Below are positions 46,310 to 61,300 of a stretch of DNA of 64,000 nt, piece by piece. This stretch comes from Incurvaria masculella (taxonomy: Eukaryota > Arthropoda > Insecta > Lepidoptera > Incurvariidae): positions 10,602,001 through 10,666,000 of the forward strand of contig OX335655.1 of assembly GCA_946894095.1 (NCBI GenBank). Reading direction: 5' to 3'. Position 1 is the first letter of the stretch. Every line of letters begins with the position of its first letter. A program made the position numbers and the translations under genes. The notes under the pieces were generated by a model. It was not told where the DNA came from. It was given only the letters and a program-made list of their open reading frames with translations, and searched no databases.

Positions 46310-49300
46310 CTGCCATTATAGTTGGTCAGTATTGGAAAAAAAAATTCGATAAGCCGGGTGAAGCACGTCTGAGCGCGGTTCGGTTCTGGATGGGTGATCA
46401 TTTTCAACCGTTTCGGCTGGCCGTGAGGTGGATTTCACGTAAAACTGTCGGTCCTCTTCCTTATTTGCTAGGTGGTAGGGTTAATCCCGCCCGGGTTGAT
46501 AAAATCGCATTGAATGAAAGTTGTTCTGTTTCCATCTAGTTCAATGTAGCCAAGCAATATAAGAAAGGTCCTGGCATGGCAACTATGCCCATGTGGTTTT
46601 TTAGGCTAATATCAGAACGGTTACTTTGGTTTTAGTCATCCAGTCAGCCAGCCAGCCAGCCAGCCAGCCATAGCAGTTCAATGTAGCCGTGCTCATAAAG
46701 GGAAGGTCCTGGCATGGCACCAAATTCCTTCGGGAATGAAGTGTATTGGGCTAATATCATAACGGTAGTTGTGTGGCATTAGCGATCCATGTCAGGTCGC
46801 ATAAAAAAAAAATGTAATAAGTTAAATAAAAAAAATACAGGTAAAGTACTCTGTATGGATATGTATGGGGGATGCAACCACAGTCTGTCAGTCTGAACTC
46901 CGAGCGAAGATTCGGTAGTTTACCTACCTACTGACTGACTAACCACAAATTTCACCAATTCCAATTACTTGAATTCCAATAGTTAATATTTGCTTACATT
47001 GCATATTTACATAGTGTAACCAAAAGATAACGTTGGGATTTTTGTAGCTGGAGGTGTTTTTTTTTATATGCAACCTGACATGGATGGCTAATACCACACA
47101 ACTTCGTTATGATATTAGCCCAATATAACACATTCCTGAAGGCATTAGGTGCCATGACAGGACCTTCCCTTTATGAGCACTGCTAAATTGAACTGGATGG
47201 AAAACACTTACAATTTTTCATTGCCGCTTCTAAAATCTTTTCAACCAATGTGGTGGTACCAACCTGGGTGGACTTAAACCCTACCACCTAGTAGCGGAAG
47301 GGGACCTACAGTTTTACATGGACTCCGAACCATGGAGCAGCTCGCATTCGTGGCGAACTGCACTTATTCAACTCGGAAAGAGAAATGCATGAACGGGGCG
47401 AGGATTTGAACCCAAACCTCTGGTATGCTAGGCAAATCCCCACGCCACTAGGCTACGAGCCGCTCCAGCGGTGAAAATGAGCGTTAGGCAGACTTCCCAC
47501 AAATACAATTCGGATGCCTATAGTGTCTGCAAGAAGCTATACCCTGATGCATCTACATAGTTGCCGTGACATATCATTTGAGACACCATAGTGCCAAAAT
47601 TTGGCTTTGTGACCCCATACGTTGTTACGACATTTTAAAAATGTTCAATAAAGAATCTGGAAACAGTCAAATGGTTAACATTTTTCTTTCTGGTTGATTG
47701 TTTGCCTCACACTCACCCAGCTCGGCGTAGGGCAAGAACATCTCGTAGCGCGCGTAGTACGCGTCGTACAGGGAGCGCGCGTCGATGGGCCCCGCGTGCG
47801 AGGCCACCACGACGGCGGCGCGCCACGCCGCGCGCCACTCCGCCGCCACCGCCACGCGCCCGTCCTCGCACCGCATTACGCCCGCGCCCGCGAGCCTCTC
47901 CATCGGCGGGTAGTACCCCGTCCGCTCCCTGAACCCGCTCATGAAGTATTCCGCGCTTGAGCCGCGTGCAACGCTGCGGTCCGACGAGAGCACCGCGCAC
48001 GCCGTCAGCATTTGGTTCGTCCAGGACGGCGCGTCGCCCGGCGCGAACACGACGCCGTCGCCGACGTACCCGCCGGCCGCGAGGATCATCCCCTCGAGGC
48101 AGTCCGCGTCGAGTGCGTCCGGCTGCGGCGGCGCCCCGAAGCGCTCGTTGTACATCTTCGCGAACAGGTGGATCGGCGCCGACGAGAGCCCGCGGAGGCG
48201 GTCGCCGAGGACGGCGCGCGCCGGCCGCGCGCTCAGGCAGACGAGCCGCTCGCCGCTCGCGTCCGCGCGAACCGCCGCCACGTGCGGGATCAGCTCAAAG
48301 AGCTCCGCGAGCTTGGCGCACCCGTAGTAGGAGACGCGGCATTGCCGGTTGAAGTGGGCGTGATAGGCGGGCACGAACTGCGAAAACTTCATGCGTAGGT
48401 TCGGCTGGAGCGAGAGCAGCTCGACGGTTTCCATGGAGAAGTTGTGGGTGCGGGCGAGCTCCTCGGGCGTAGGGTCGCGGCGGGGGAGCGCGAGCGCGCC
48501 GTCGGGGCCAGCGGCGACCGCCTGCGGGGGCACGCGGCTCATGAGCTCGGCGAGCGTGCACGCGCCGTAGTCGGCGGGGAGGAAATGCGAGCCAAACATC
48601 TTGTGGTAGAGCTGCGGCAGATCTCGCGGGTGCAGGAAGCGCGACGTGTGATTCTTGAGCAGCTTGACGAGATCGTTGGTCCAGCGGCGGCTTTGAGCTG
48701 CATAAGATAGCGTTATGATCCGAGACGATCCAGATCCCAGAACCTGTGGACACAAATGTTGTGTGACATGTGATCACAATCTTCAATGCTTTAACGAATC
48801 AGCAAACACATAGGGTAATGGTTAAGAACATAGAACATTAAGCTAATAATAAAAAGTTGCAGTTCAATCAAATGAAATGAAGTATCAAAAAAAAATTTGC
48901 TATTAAATGTAAAAAAACAAGTAAGCTCACCACGACAGTGGAGTGGAGCACGGCCAGCAGCTCCGGTAGCTTAGTGAAGCCGTAGTCGGCGACCCGCAGC
49001 TGCCGACTGAAGTGGCGGTGGTACGCCGGAATAAACCTGCACCAGGACATTGTCACAGTTGTTCAGTTTTAATGGGTGTTCATCAAAGTGATCATGTAAA
49101 AGGGACAACTTTAATTGACTGATACCTAGCCCTTTTGTACATTGTAGTCTTTTTTTTTTATGGTGATTTTAAATAAGTTCCATAAAGACATTGTTTGCTA
49201 AAATTTAATTCAAACCTTAACAATATTAACTTAAATCCATGGTTTTTCACAAGTCCTGTTTTTCCTTTAAAGTACACACCTGCTGAAGGGTATGGAGCAG

Positions 49301-52300
49301 CGCGGCTCCGTCTTGAGCAGGTCTAGCAGCTCCCGTTCCAGCAGCGTGCGCAGCGGCGCCAGCGCCGGCGCCACGCGCCCCTCGCCCCGCTCACCTGCGC
49401 GCGCGCAACACATTTCCAACATCACACGCGCATCGGGCCGTCGGAACCATAGACCTAAGATAGCGCCATAGAATGAAGACCTAGATGTTTCACCAATAGG
49501 TCAATGCCGAACAGACGAACAATAGATGGCGCCACTTTCGTGCCTAGAACTTGCGAAATAGCTAATATGATAGCCTTGTACAAACACAGGATTTATTCAT
49601 AGATTAATAATATTAAAACCTCTCGTTAGAGGGAAATGGAACACATCTTTCTGACGAGACAATTTCTCAAATCGTTATCAGTACAATGGAGTCGTTGTTG
49701 TTGTTGTTGTCGGCGAGTGGCTGCCGACGCTTGAACGCACTTGACACGAGGCCGTTGTGTTCAGTAACCCGACTTTTGGCTCACTTCAGCCAGCCGAGCT
49801 CTTCCACAAAGCGTAGCAGCCCTTTAGGGTCTTTCCACACTTGCGGGTCGCTCCTTTCGAAGCTAAAGACACCCGTACAAAATGTCTGCAGTTGTCTACA
49901 TTCCATGACTATATGTACAATGGAGTCATCAAAAACACCGTTTGACAAAAACCTAAAATAACAAAATCAAGATATGTACAAACCAGCTTCAGCTGCTAAT
50001 TCATAAACAAACAATAATAATACTTCTCATTTTCCAATAAGGCATATTTTAGCGCCAAAATCTCGAAGATCATCGACGCCAAGGGTGTAAAATGAGGTCT
50101 GTTTGAGCAACACGACGCATGAAGCGTACCGGTGGGCGACGGTGTGTGAGTGCGGTCGGCGGCGGCCCAGGCGAGGTGGCGCGAGGGGTGCTCGCGGAGC
50201 GCGACGCCGGGCACCGAGCGCAGCAGCAGCTCCAGCGCGACGCCACGCACCGGCTCCGACACGAGTGGCTCGAAGCGCGCCTCGTAGCACTCCACGAAAC
50301 TGAACACGTAACACCTTCACGTTACATGGCCACTTTGGCCACACGGCGGAGATGCGATATCGACCGCACTTCTCTTCTTCCTTTCTCTTCAGAAGCCTTA
50401 GTCCGCTAATAGATAACTCCACTTTCGAGCATTAGTGTTATGAGAGCGTGATACAGCGCAAGTTTGTGTGACTCCGGGGCCATTTCATAACACTAATGCT
50501 CGAAAGTGGAGTTATCTGTTAGCAGACTTAGGCTTCAGTAGTAAGTACATAGGTAGGTAGTATCTACTTTCTTACCCGTACCAAAGTATGGCTCGTAGCT
50601 CAGGGGCGGATTGACTTGTCTTCCATACCAGAGATTGTGAGTTCAAATCCACGTCCCGTTTGTGCACCAGTTTCTTTCTCTTTGAGTTGGATAAATCTTT
50701 ACACTTCACGTCATACTGCGGCGACTTACTGGCTATTTACTGTCTGACAGTCTGTCCGATATTTGTCGTGGAAGTATACTTCCTCGTGGAAATAGCGCCT
50801 TACAGACGAGTACCAATGGGTCTATCTAAGTTTTGAAACGTGCCAAACGAAACATTCCGTCGCTCACCTGAGCAGCGGCAGGATGCCGTTGTGCGCCTCC
50901 AGCAGCAGGTGCACGTTGGAGACCAGCACGGCCATCTCGATGTAGACCGGCACGAGCGTGCAGGCGCCGTCCTCGTAGCCGGCGCCGCCGCCGCAGTGCA
51001 ACGCGCACTTCCATGGCGCCTCCTCCTCCAGCACGGGTGCCGCCTGCGCGCTCACCAGCTCCACCATGCGCCCGTAGCCCTCGTGCACTATCACCTGCCG
51101 ACACCGAGCTCTCTGGTACAGTGATGTGGAACGAGAGTAGGGGCACCGCCTTATTTTTATTTTGTGCTTGAATTTGTGCATTTTATTACGGTGATCTGTT
51201 TTGTTTCTTCATCTATACATCCTCAAATCAAAAATAAAAAGAACAATACATTATAACGTTCACATGTGATTATGAATGTACATACGGTGTCGCGGACCCT
51301 CGCAAGGTCAGATGAGGTGAGCGCGCACGCGTGCCGGCCCGCGTACACGTCGCGCAGCCGCAGCAGCGGCAGCCGCCGCTCCGGCTGCTCCAGCAGCAGC
51401 CGCCGCAACCGCGATTTCACCACCTCCACGTTGGGCGCCGGCGACGACCTTCGCAGCGCAAACCTCGTGTTTATCACTAGGCCAATTACGTTAATAAAGT
51501 ACCTAGACAGTACAAGATTTTGCCTCAAGAAGTGATCAGTGCTATCACAGTAAATGGTTTTAATAACCAGTTAGACAAACACCTTAATAGTATTAAATTT
51601 AACCAAAAACACAATAATAATAATAGTAGTGCACTCAAAATATCAAAATTTAAGGTACACACTTCAGCTTAAAGCTGCTAGTGTATACTATCAATAATAA
51701 TAATACCCCTCATTGGGTTAGGAGGAGTACCTAGCAGTCAGTATAAATCCAGCGGTCTTCGGGATGACACCGTAGAATGAAAAGAAGATTATGCCAACCT
51801 TTGCAGTGAAATGTGCAAAAACCGACACGGATGGGCTAAGAAGGGACACTGGTTACATATCACATGTAATCCAGAAATTTAGATGAAAATTGGCAACAGA
51901 TAATGTATAAATATCGACATCGAAAAAAGCTTAGGCTTGGACCCCATGGACTAGTAAACATTAGTGTACACAATAGTAGTGAATTTTTTTAAGTTTAAAT
52001 TTGAGACGTTATTCGAGGTGGTCCTGACGATGCCTCCAGCGTTGGAGGCGAAACATGTTGGCCCAGTACGGCATCGATCACCGAGAAACCGTAATTTTAA
52101 CAAATAATAGTGAATGAGCAGCTCCATGTTACGGAACCCATGGAAAACTGTATTACGTCCTTGTTCTTCAATTAAACAAATACTTCTTGCAACATGCGTT
52201 TTATTGTCCCATGTGGTTCCATTGAGAAGTAACCTATCAAAACTCGACTGTCAACCCAAAACGTCAGTCAAACTGACAGTTCAGGCAGACTGCATTTCAG

Positions 52301-55300
52301 CCAACCTTAATACATAACAGACCCCTTCCCCTACTAGTGTTAGGGTTAGAGACCCGCCCGGATTGGTACCACCGCATTGGATGAAACTATGGTTGAAGCG
52401 GCAATGAACATATCGTGTCCATTTCATTTTAACATTCTTGTCTACCACCTAATATGCAAGGAAAGGACTGTATGAAGAACCGACCTCCCGAGTGACAGTT
52501 CGAGCCGGCGGCCTGCCCAGTCCTTCCCGTCGAGGCGCCGCCGATGCAGCCGCGAGATGGCGATGCGCGCGTCACACTCTGACTGCAGTGTCACCGATGC
52601 GATCGGCCCATCCGCCGCGCAACGCACATTCACCTGTGCACATTGAACACTCTGCTTAATGCGCCAACATCAAATGATCACACATAATAAAAAACAAAAA
52701 ACATTGCCATCGCCTTTCAATTTCGTTGAGTATGGTATACATGTAATTTAATTTAAGTGTCATATTCAGTTTTACGACATTCTAGGTGTGTACGTAGGAT
52801 CAATAAACCGAATATAAAGGATGTTCGGCACAACAACCAACGCACACTTTTTGTAGGTTAGTTTTCAAGTTTTTGACCTATGAGACATTTTGTCAGTTGT
52901 CACGTAGTATCGAGATACGATTTTTTAATTATTTATTTATTTTAAATTACCAATATCCCCGTGTTAACCCTTGTAACTTTTTAATTTATTATTGTCTCTG
53001 CATGAAATAAAATGTATTTGATTTTCCTGTTTTCATGACCCTATTTACCAACAAAAACATTTTCGCGGTCGTTGTGCCAAACATCCTATATATATTATAT
53101 ATACTATATAATTACAGAATACACAAAGTACATATAGCACAAATCACTCTGTTTGAAAAGAACTGCATATCTGGATTCGTTGATAACTTAAACTGCCACT
53201 GGAGCCTGACGCTCCCGTTGCTCGAAGTAGACAGAGAAGCGTCGTTACCTTGATGACGGGCACGTACTCGGAGAAGAGGCGGTGTATCATCTGGTGCAGC
53301 TGGGCAGGATCGCACGCGGGCAGGTTGGTCACGCTGAGCTCGGCCGCCGTGTCGCCCGGCTCGCCCTCGCTGCTCGGCTCGCTGAAGCTGGCCGACGAGT
53401 TCCACGGGGAGACGGCGCGGGCGATGTCGCGCGAAACCTGCAGCTCGTCGCCGCTGGGGCCCGACGACGCACCCGATTGATCGAAATTCGACCCTGTCAG
53501 AGAAAATATTTGATTATTTTTTTAAATATGTAATACCCCACTAGGACTTTAGTTTTTAGTGTTTTTGTTTTGTGATGCTGATCAGAACAGACAAATTCCT
53601 AAGTCTGATGAAGCAAACTTCATTATTATCCCACATATTGGAATATCTTGCATAAAAAAATCAAAAAAAAAACCTAGCTCAGACCAATATATCAACAACG
53701 AGAAGCTTTGCCTCTGATGATATTATGTAGTAATTACAGAAAATATATGGTAGTGATAAATGTGTTGCGGTACACACGCGACACGCAACAACTGTGCCGA
53801 CGTACCTTCTCATAAAGTACTTACGACCCACCTCGTCTTCGCACGGAAAGCACTAAAAATCTATAGCCAAACGACTTCTGGTGGATAGATTAGGTGGTTA
53901 TGTGACGAATTTTAAAACTGACATATGCCATAAAATAATGCAATCCAATCTGTCATCCGATAGTAGTCCACGCTGCCGAAGTATGGGATGGCAGTTCGGA
54001 TTTGAGTATTTTTTCATGGGACTGAGAGAAATTCGTTCTATGGTCGCCCTGCGGTTTGTATGTGATTTTCTTGGGGATAAAAAAAATATTGATCTGATCG
54101 CTATCAAAATTCAAAGGATCAACCGCTGGGCTAATCTGAAGATGGCCTGAAAATGTCATCACATCAGTCACACCTTTTTGGATATGGAACATATATACAC
54201 AACATCGATTTTCATGAAATTGGGGTTATGTAGCCGAAACTTCGAGAATGGAAAGTAATCAATCACTCATTACTGAAATCGAAATTCCGATGTCTCCATA
54301 AATGTTGTTGAAGTCGCGAAAAGATATCGGAATTTCGATTTGAGTGATAAGGACGTTTGAGCAGTCACCATGGGTGCCGCGGATCTGTCGCGGCTGCGGC
54401 GCAGCGCGGTGGTGCGCGTGCACGGGCGCGAAGGGCGCAGGCGGCGCGCGCGGCAACTGCTGGAGCGCCAGCGTCCAGTCCATGGCGCCACCGCCGCTCA
54501 GCGCCGGCGACGGATCCCTCTGTCGGCACGCGCATTCTCGTTACGCAACCATTGTAAATTGTATAATATCCAATCGGAGATTTTTTTTTATGCTACCTGA
54601 CATGGATGGCTAATACCACTCAACTACCGATATATTATCCCAATACACCACATTACTGAACGAATTGGGTGCCATGTCAGGAACATCCCTTTATGGGCAT
54701 GACTAATTTGAACTGAATGGAAAACACAGACAATTTTCCATTGCCCATCTTATCATCCAATGCGATGGTACCAACCCGGACAAGCTTAAACCCTTCCACC
54801 TAGTAGGGTAGGGAACCTACATGGATTCCGAACCATGGAGCGGCTCGCATTCTTGACGAAATGCAATTATCCAACCCAGACAGAGAAAGAAAGTGGTCCA
54901 TGAACGGGGCGACGATTTTAACCCAGACTTCTGGTGTGCAAGGCAAGTCTCCGCGCCACTAGGCTACGAGCCGCTCTTAATACAGGCTAGAGGAAAAGAA
55001 CGCATTCATTGACAAAATGATCACCGAAACATTAGATATAGGCAATCAAATCATGCAGTATTGTAGCACTTTTTTTTTAAATGTGGGCCAACCGAAGCGA
55101 TCAAAAGAGCATTTTCAATGCTAAATTATTAATTATAAAAAGATGATTCGTAACTTTAATTTTTTTCATTTCATTTATTTAAACTTTTTTGTTAGTCAAA
55201 ATACACTAAGTTACGTCAAAAACTGAATGGTCCGCGGATTCGATCAACTCTGTAAATAATCCGCAAAGAAACTTTACAAGTTTTCCGTCCGCAGTAAGTC

Positions 55301-58300
55301 TAAACTTCGGACACTTCTTCTTGCACAATTTCCGCACAATTTTTGGTAGAACAGTTTGAGGCAAAGTACCAAGAAACAGCCACCCTCAGTGCGAATGGAT
55401 AAGCAAAACGATTTTTCCAAAAATCTAATAATGCAGTTTTATTTTTTATCAAAATCAGCCTCGCGACTCCTTTGAGTGTTTTTCGCTATTTCTTATAGTT
55501 TCGGATTTGGTCCTGAGTGCCCACTTGAAAATTTCACCTGTATAACGGTTAATTACCAAAAAGCAAAACCAACCTGGGGATAGGCGGGCGGCGGGTAGAG
55601 TGCGGTGGGCAGTGCGGTGCCGTAGCCCTCGTCGCTCGAGTAGGTAGGCGGCGGCGCGAGGGGGGGCGCGGCGTGCGGCGGCGGGCGCACGCACCGCGTG
55701 CTGATCTTCTTGCCGAACACGTCCTCGCCGTCCATCCGCTTCAGAGCCCTGCGCAGCCGGCACGCCAGTGTCAAATAATGGTCGCGTGCATTGCGACAGC
55801 ATAGAGGAAAGAAAACCTAGATGTTTCACCAATAGGTCAATGCCGAAGGGACGAAAAATTGATCATATCATGATCACAATGATATGTGATCATGACCAAT
55901 ATCCGTAGCACATGACCAACTCTCAACTTCATCGCAACCTGAAGATACCAACAGTTAAGGAGGAAATAATGAAAACACTTAAATGCAAAACGCATACAGA
56001 AGCATCCCAACCAACTAGCCTGCATATTAAGGTGGCCCAACCCGCTCATTTCCCCATACAAAAGGGGAAAGAAGATCACGCCTATATTTCTTGTCAGAGA
56101 TCCAAAATTTTGCTCAATATAGCTTTATTTGATTGAACTAGATGTCTGATGACCATTGGCATTGTAAAATTGTGTTTGGTTTCCAAGTTATAACGTCCGA
56201 AAGTTCGGATTTTTCGCGCGTTTTATACAATTACTTTGGAGGTGGATTACGCAATGATAAAGTAAGAACATCTTGAAAAGATTAGTCATCAGACATAGCT
56301 TGTTTAATCAAGATTTATAATCTAATTGGTTTTTGTTAGATTTTTGACTATAGCGGTCGTGGTTTACTTTTAGCTATAAGTCGTTTTTAAATTAAAATTT
56401 TCGTAAATCTTACCAAATCATACACTATGCACATTGTCTTTTTTGTGGACAGGTTGCATCTTCCTTATAACGGAGCCTGTCTTATTCTTAGAAACAGAGA
56501 AGGTCCCAGAGCGCAACAGCACGGTTTTGTACCGTGCCCGCAAATGAGTTGAGGCCGCCGGGTTGGGCCACCTTAACAGATAAATCTACAACCCCCCCCC
56601 CCCCCTTTCTGAACAATTAAAAGAATAGCTCCCCAAGACCTTATATAGATCCGAACATATAAGACTACAGAAACATATGGATTAGCCACTGGGCTAATAC
56701 CATGCAAGACCGAAAGGCAACTCATAAACTCTAACTAAATGCCAGCATAGGCAGAATAAAAAATAAAACCGAAAAAATATATCCGGTTATAAAGTATTTA
56801 TTTTGACTATCTGACTACATCTATAATTTTTTAAACAGTCTGGCTCGGTAGCCCGATAGCTTTCGATAAGCTTGGTAAGCACCTCCAAGCGCGGTTGAGT
56901 TCTGGATGGGTGACCATTTTCAACCGTTGTGGCTGGCCGTGGATCGGATTCCACGTAAAACTGTAGGTCCCATTCCTTACTTACTAGGTGGTAGGGTTAA
57001 TTCCGCCCGGTTTGGTACCATCGCATTGAATCGTACCATTGATGGTCGAGGCGGCAATGAAAATTGTCCGTGTTTTCCATTTACTTCAATGTAGCCGAGC
57101 AATAGAAGGAAGGTCCTGGCATGGCACCTAGTTACCATGTAGTGTGTTAGGCTAATATCGGACGGTCAGTTTGGTTTTAGCCATCCATGTCCAGTTGCAT
57201 AAAAAAAACGCAAATCATATATAAAACGAGAAAAAATAAAAATAATATAATTTTAGGTATAGGATATGTGGAGGATACGATGGTGGTTTTTCTGCATTAT
57301 TAATCATCCCATTTTGTAAATCGACACAATTATACTTTTCAATTTATACAAAATTAAATAAATTTACGTGAGATGTAATAAAGAATGGCGGGGGACCACG
57401 AAACTCAAACATGACTGACAAGTGACAACTGATGGCGGCGGCACCCTATTATCAAGCCTCCACTGTTCGTCTGTCAGTGGGCTGTATCTCATGAACCGTG
57501 ATAGGAAATTTTCATAATGTGTGTGGGGCAGTCGCAGCATTGCTGCTAAGACAAATACTAAAAATAAAAATTAAAGAAACCAGATTTTTTGTGTTAAATC
57601 TGTATTCAATGGTACGGAACCCTTCATGTGCTACTCCGACTCGCACTTGGCCGGTTTTGTGCTTTCCAAGGGCCGATTTACCATTTTCGCATTATTTCTA
57701 ATGGACGGTGCTACAATATTGGTTTATTTAATTTGAAGAAAATCATAAAAATACAGAAAGATTTTGCAGAACAACCTTGCTATAAAAAGGTTTATGTGGC
57801 TAAATGAAATCAGTAATTTTCACTAATTACATTTAAAACTTGGGTCACAAGGTCATGATGAGAAATGGGGGTAGCAGTGAACAGAAAAATGGTGTTATTC
57901 GTTTCTGCTTAAAAAAAGGAAGACTGAAATGTAAAATGACCATTATTTCTTACAATTTTACAAAATTCATCTAGACTTATTGTAAAAATTATAAATTCAT
58001 TTTCATGCTTGGCATTTATGTTAATTTCCAAAATTGGTGTCTTTGTTATAAAGTGCATTTAATATAAATAATGCAATAAATAGCACAGTAAATTTACCAA
58101 ATAAAATTAAAAATTCGAAACTCACCTGACTAACATCGTTAAAATTATAAAACCTAATAACACAGTTCAATACTTAAAATATCACAATTTTCACAATCAA
58201 TTGATAAAATATCAGCTAACAAATAAATAAATTAAGTTAAATAGATAAAAAAGCAGCATTTGTACTGCTTGTGGTATGCCAATGATAAAACTGTTCGAAA

Positions 58301-61300
58301 ACGTTTTTAAAACTTCATACTGAATGTTGTGGGTAGGTAAAAAATAAAGCAACTGTATATGAGTTGGACAGTTAATTTTAAATTCAAATTTAAGTGGTTT
58401 AAACAACTATCTACAAAGTAATCCACAAAAACAAAGTTATTAGTAATTAATGTGTTCCATGGTGTTGTTCAAATATCATTAAAAACCTGGAGTTTGTTTT
58501 ACAATGCGATGGTAATACCATCACGCAGTCGCTTCACCGGAAGGGTAGGCAGAGATGGCACACGGTAGTTTCAAAATACGTCTTTAGCTTATCCTAGAGC
58601 CATACAACAGCCAACAGTTCTTCATACATGCTCTTTGATAACGGGTGCCACATAACAGACTAGAGAATCTTGTATGTAACTGGACATAATTTTTTTATTT
58701 TTATTGTTTATTCATCATCCATGAATTTGAACTCGGATTTATCATATATTCCAGCGAAGAAGAACTGGCAAGAAACTCCGCTGGATTTTTTTTTCAACAT
58801 CCTCTTAGTCTAAGTTTACAAAAGTATTTGCCACTGCTTACAATCACAGGTAAAAATACAAAATTAATATGAATTGACAAGAATCAACAATTCATGTCGT
58901 ATGCAACAAATCATGACAAATATCAGTATATTTGTAAAGACCATGTCCGCTATTTAACATGTTGCCAATTGGAGCAAGCCAGTCCCCACAAACAGAACCC
59001 GTTCTGGCTAGTAGAACACCTACTCATATTGGCCTAAACACAGATTTTGCACTGATAAAGTGAACTGACAATTTTCATTGCTCACTCAATGCATTGGGTA
59101 TATCAACCCAGGTGTGATCAAACCTATTATCTAGTAAGTGAGGAACGGGGGTTACACTTTTAGGTGAAATACCCGAACCACGGCCTGCCTCAACGGTCGA
59201 AAACGATCACAATTCCAGAAGCCAACCGCTTAAATTTTGAATATTTTTTTTTTTACCTATTTTTTGTCATAGCGTAAAATAAATACACACTCTGTGAAAA
59301 TTTCAGCTGCCTACCTATTACGGTTCATGAGCCCTGTGAGAGACGGACGGACAGACGGACGGATGAACGGACGGACAGCAGAGGCATAGTAATAGGGTTC
59401 CGATTTCACTCTTTGGGTACGGAACCCTAAAAATGACCCGTCCTCCGGCTCGCTCTGCGGATATATAGGTACGTATAGCCGCTATACCTGTTGGCGTGGT
59501 CGGGCGTGGGGAAGCGCAGCAGCGCGGTGGGCGGCGTGACGCGCAGCACGCGCCCGCCGCAGTTGTCGCCGAGCCGCCGCAGCCGCCGCGACACGCGCTC
59601 CGACGTCTGGTCCAGCGGTAGGTTCGTCACCTCGATCTCGCACGTGCACCCGTCCTCTGGCTCGCTCTGCGATAAACTCTGCCGGGAAGCACAAAGTAAA
59701 TAGAGTGCTCTGTATTTTTTTTTATCTGGGAACATCCTATTGATAAATCTTGGGCTTCTAAAGGCAACGGTGAATTCTTTTTTTTTTTGAATTGGCCTTA
59801 TCTGCGACTATGAGTTGATTTATTAATAGCACTGGACATGGGTAGAGTTTGCCCCAAGGAACATCTCCTAGCTAGAGTAAAGCAGCTACAGTTATAGGGC
59901 GGTTTGCCATTCTCGTTGCCGTGGGCTGGATTTCGTTTTTAAAATAATAAATTTGAGCGATCTAAATCAAATGGATCGTTTGGATACTTCCGAGAGGGAA
60001 TGAGCGGAATGAGCGGGGATTAAGTACAATCGCCCTAGCTGATGGGTTTTGATGAGAGAAGACGATTCAGTGGCCATATGCCAATTTTCACAGTTCATCA
60101 AATGTTCAGTTATACAAATATAAGCTGATATAATAACATACAACATATAAGGCATGTCTTACCTTTTGGATATTGTTATTAGTTGAAATCTGTTGGGCAA
60201 TGTGAACAGAACCTATGTTACAGGTTACGCATCACTTATCACTGAATCGCTGGCTTACACTATTGAATATAGCATTTGAGGTATACACTATATCGCCAGC
60301 CCACGGATTTTTATATTTGTATAGATGCGCATTTTCAACATATTTATATTATTTCATATTTCTACACCAAATATAAAAATCGTTGGAGGAGTGATTTAGT
60401 ATATCCTTCAAATGGTGTAAGCCTCTCGCGATTGACGATCTTAGCGATTTAGTGATAAGTGATGCGTAACTCAGAGACTCAGCCATCAACCTAGTGTAAT
60501 GACACTTCACGTTGATACTGGTCATGATTCGAATTCCACGTAAGTTCCTTCCTTACTTACAAGATAGCAGAGTTAATACTCTGCGGGTGCTATAACACGC
60601 AATGGTACCACCATATCATTAAATGCTATAGCAGCCATCTTCTTATAGACTAAACTTTAAATAGAGGGTTCTTGAATGTTTCTCCGTATAAAAGGTATAT
60701 ATTAGGTTGGGGAAAAAGTTTCTTCGCATTTTTTAAGAAAATTCAAAACATTTTTTAATATGGTTTATTTACATTTAACTAAAGTATGTAGGTACCATTT
60801 TGTTCGATAACTTTTTGCCATCTTGTAGGTAGGGACATGATCCCATTGCTATAGAAATATTGGGACTTCTGATCAATATACCGCGACAAGTGGTTTTGGC
60901 AATCCTCTCGTGATGTTAACCTGACACTGCCTAAATAATTCTGAAGAGACCTAAACAGGTGGAAATCTGAAGGTGCAAGGTCAGGACTATACGGCGGATG
61001 CATTAACACCTCCCAGCCAAACTCTCTTAGTTTTTGCTGAGTGGCTAAAGATGTGTGAGGTCTAGCGTTATCATGATGAAAAACCACACCCCTTCTGTTG
61101 ATTAATTCCGGCCGCTTTCTCTCAACTTCTTGCTTTAATCTCATCAGTTGTTCGCAGTAGAGTTCAGAATCGATGGTCCTGCCTGGTGGTAACAGCTCAT
61201 AATGAATAATGCCCTTCCAATCCCACCACACACACAGCATCACCTTGTTGCGAGTTAACCCGGGTTTCGCCACAGTCTGTGAAGCTTGACCGGCCTTTGA

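Noticed and set aside
47941..48710. Long plus-strand and alternative minus-strand open frames over the MARF1 LOTUS exon
   Set aside because: They are side effects of GC-rich coding sequence. Their translations are Arg/Ala/Pro-rich and show no family features, while the true frame shows clear LOTUS repeats.
54136..54245. A third hammerhead-like set (CTGAAGA, TGGCC ... AGCC, GAAAC)
   Set aside because: The two boxes are about 85 nt apart, helix II would be only 3-4 bp, and stem I does not pair convincingly. It may be a broken Penelope relic but cannot be supported.
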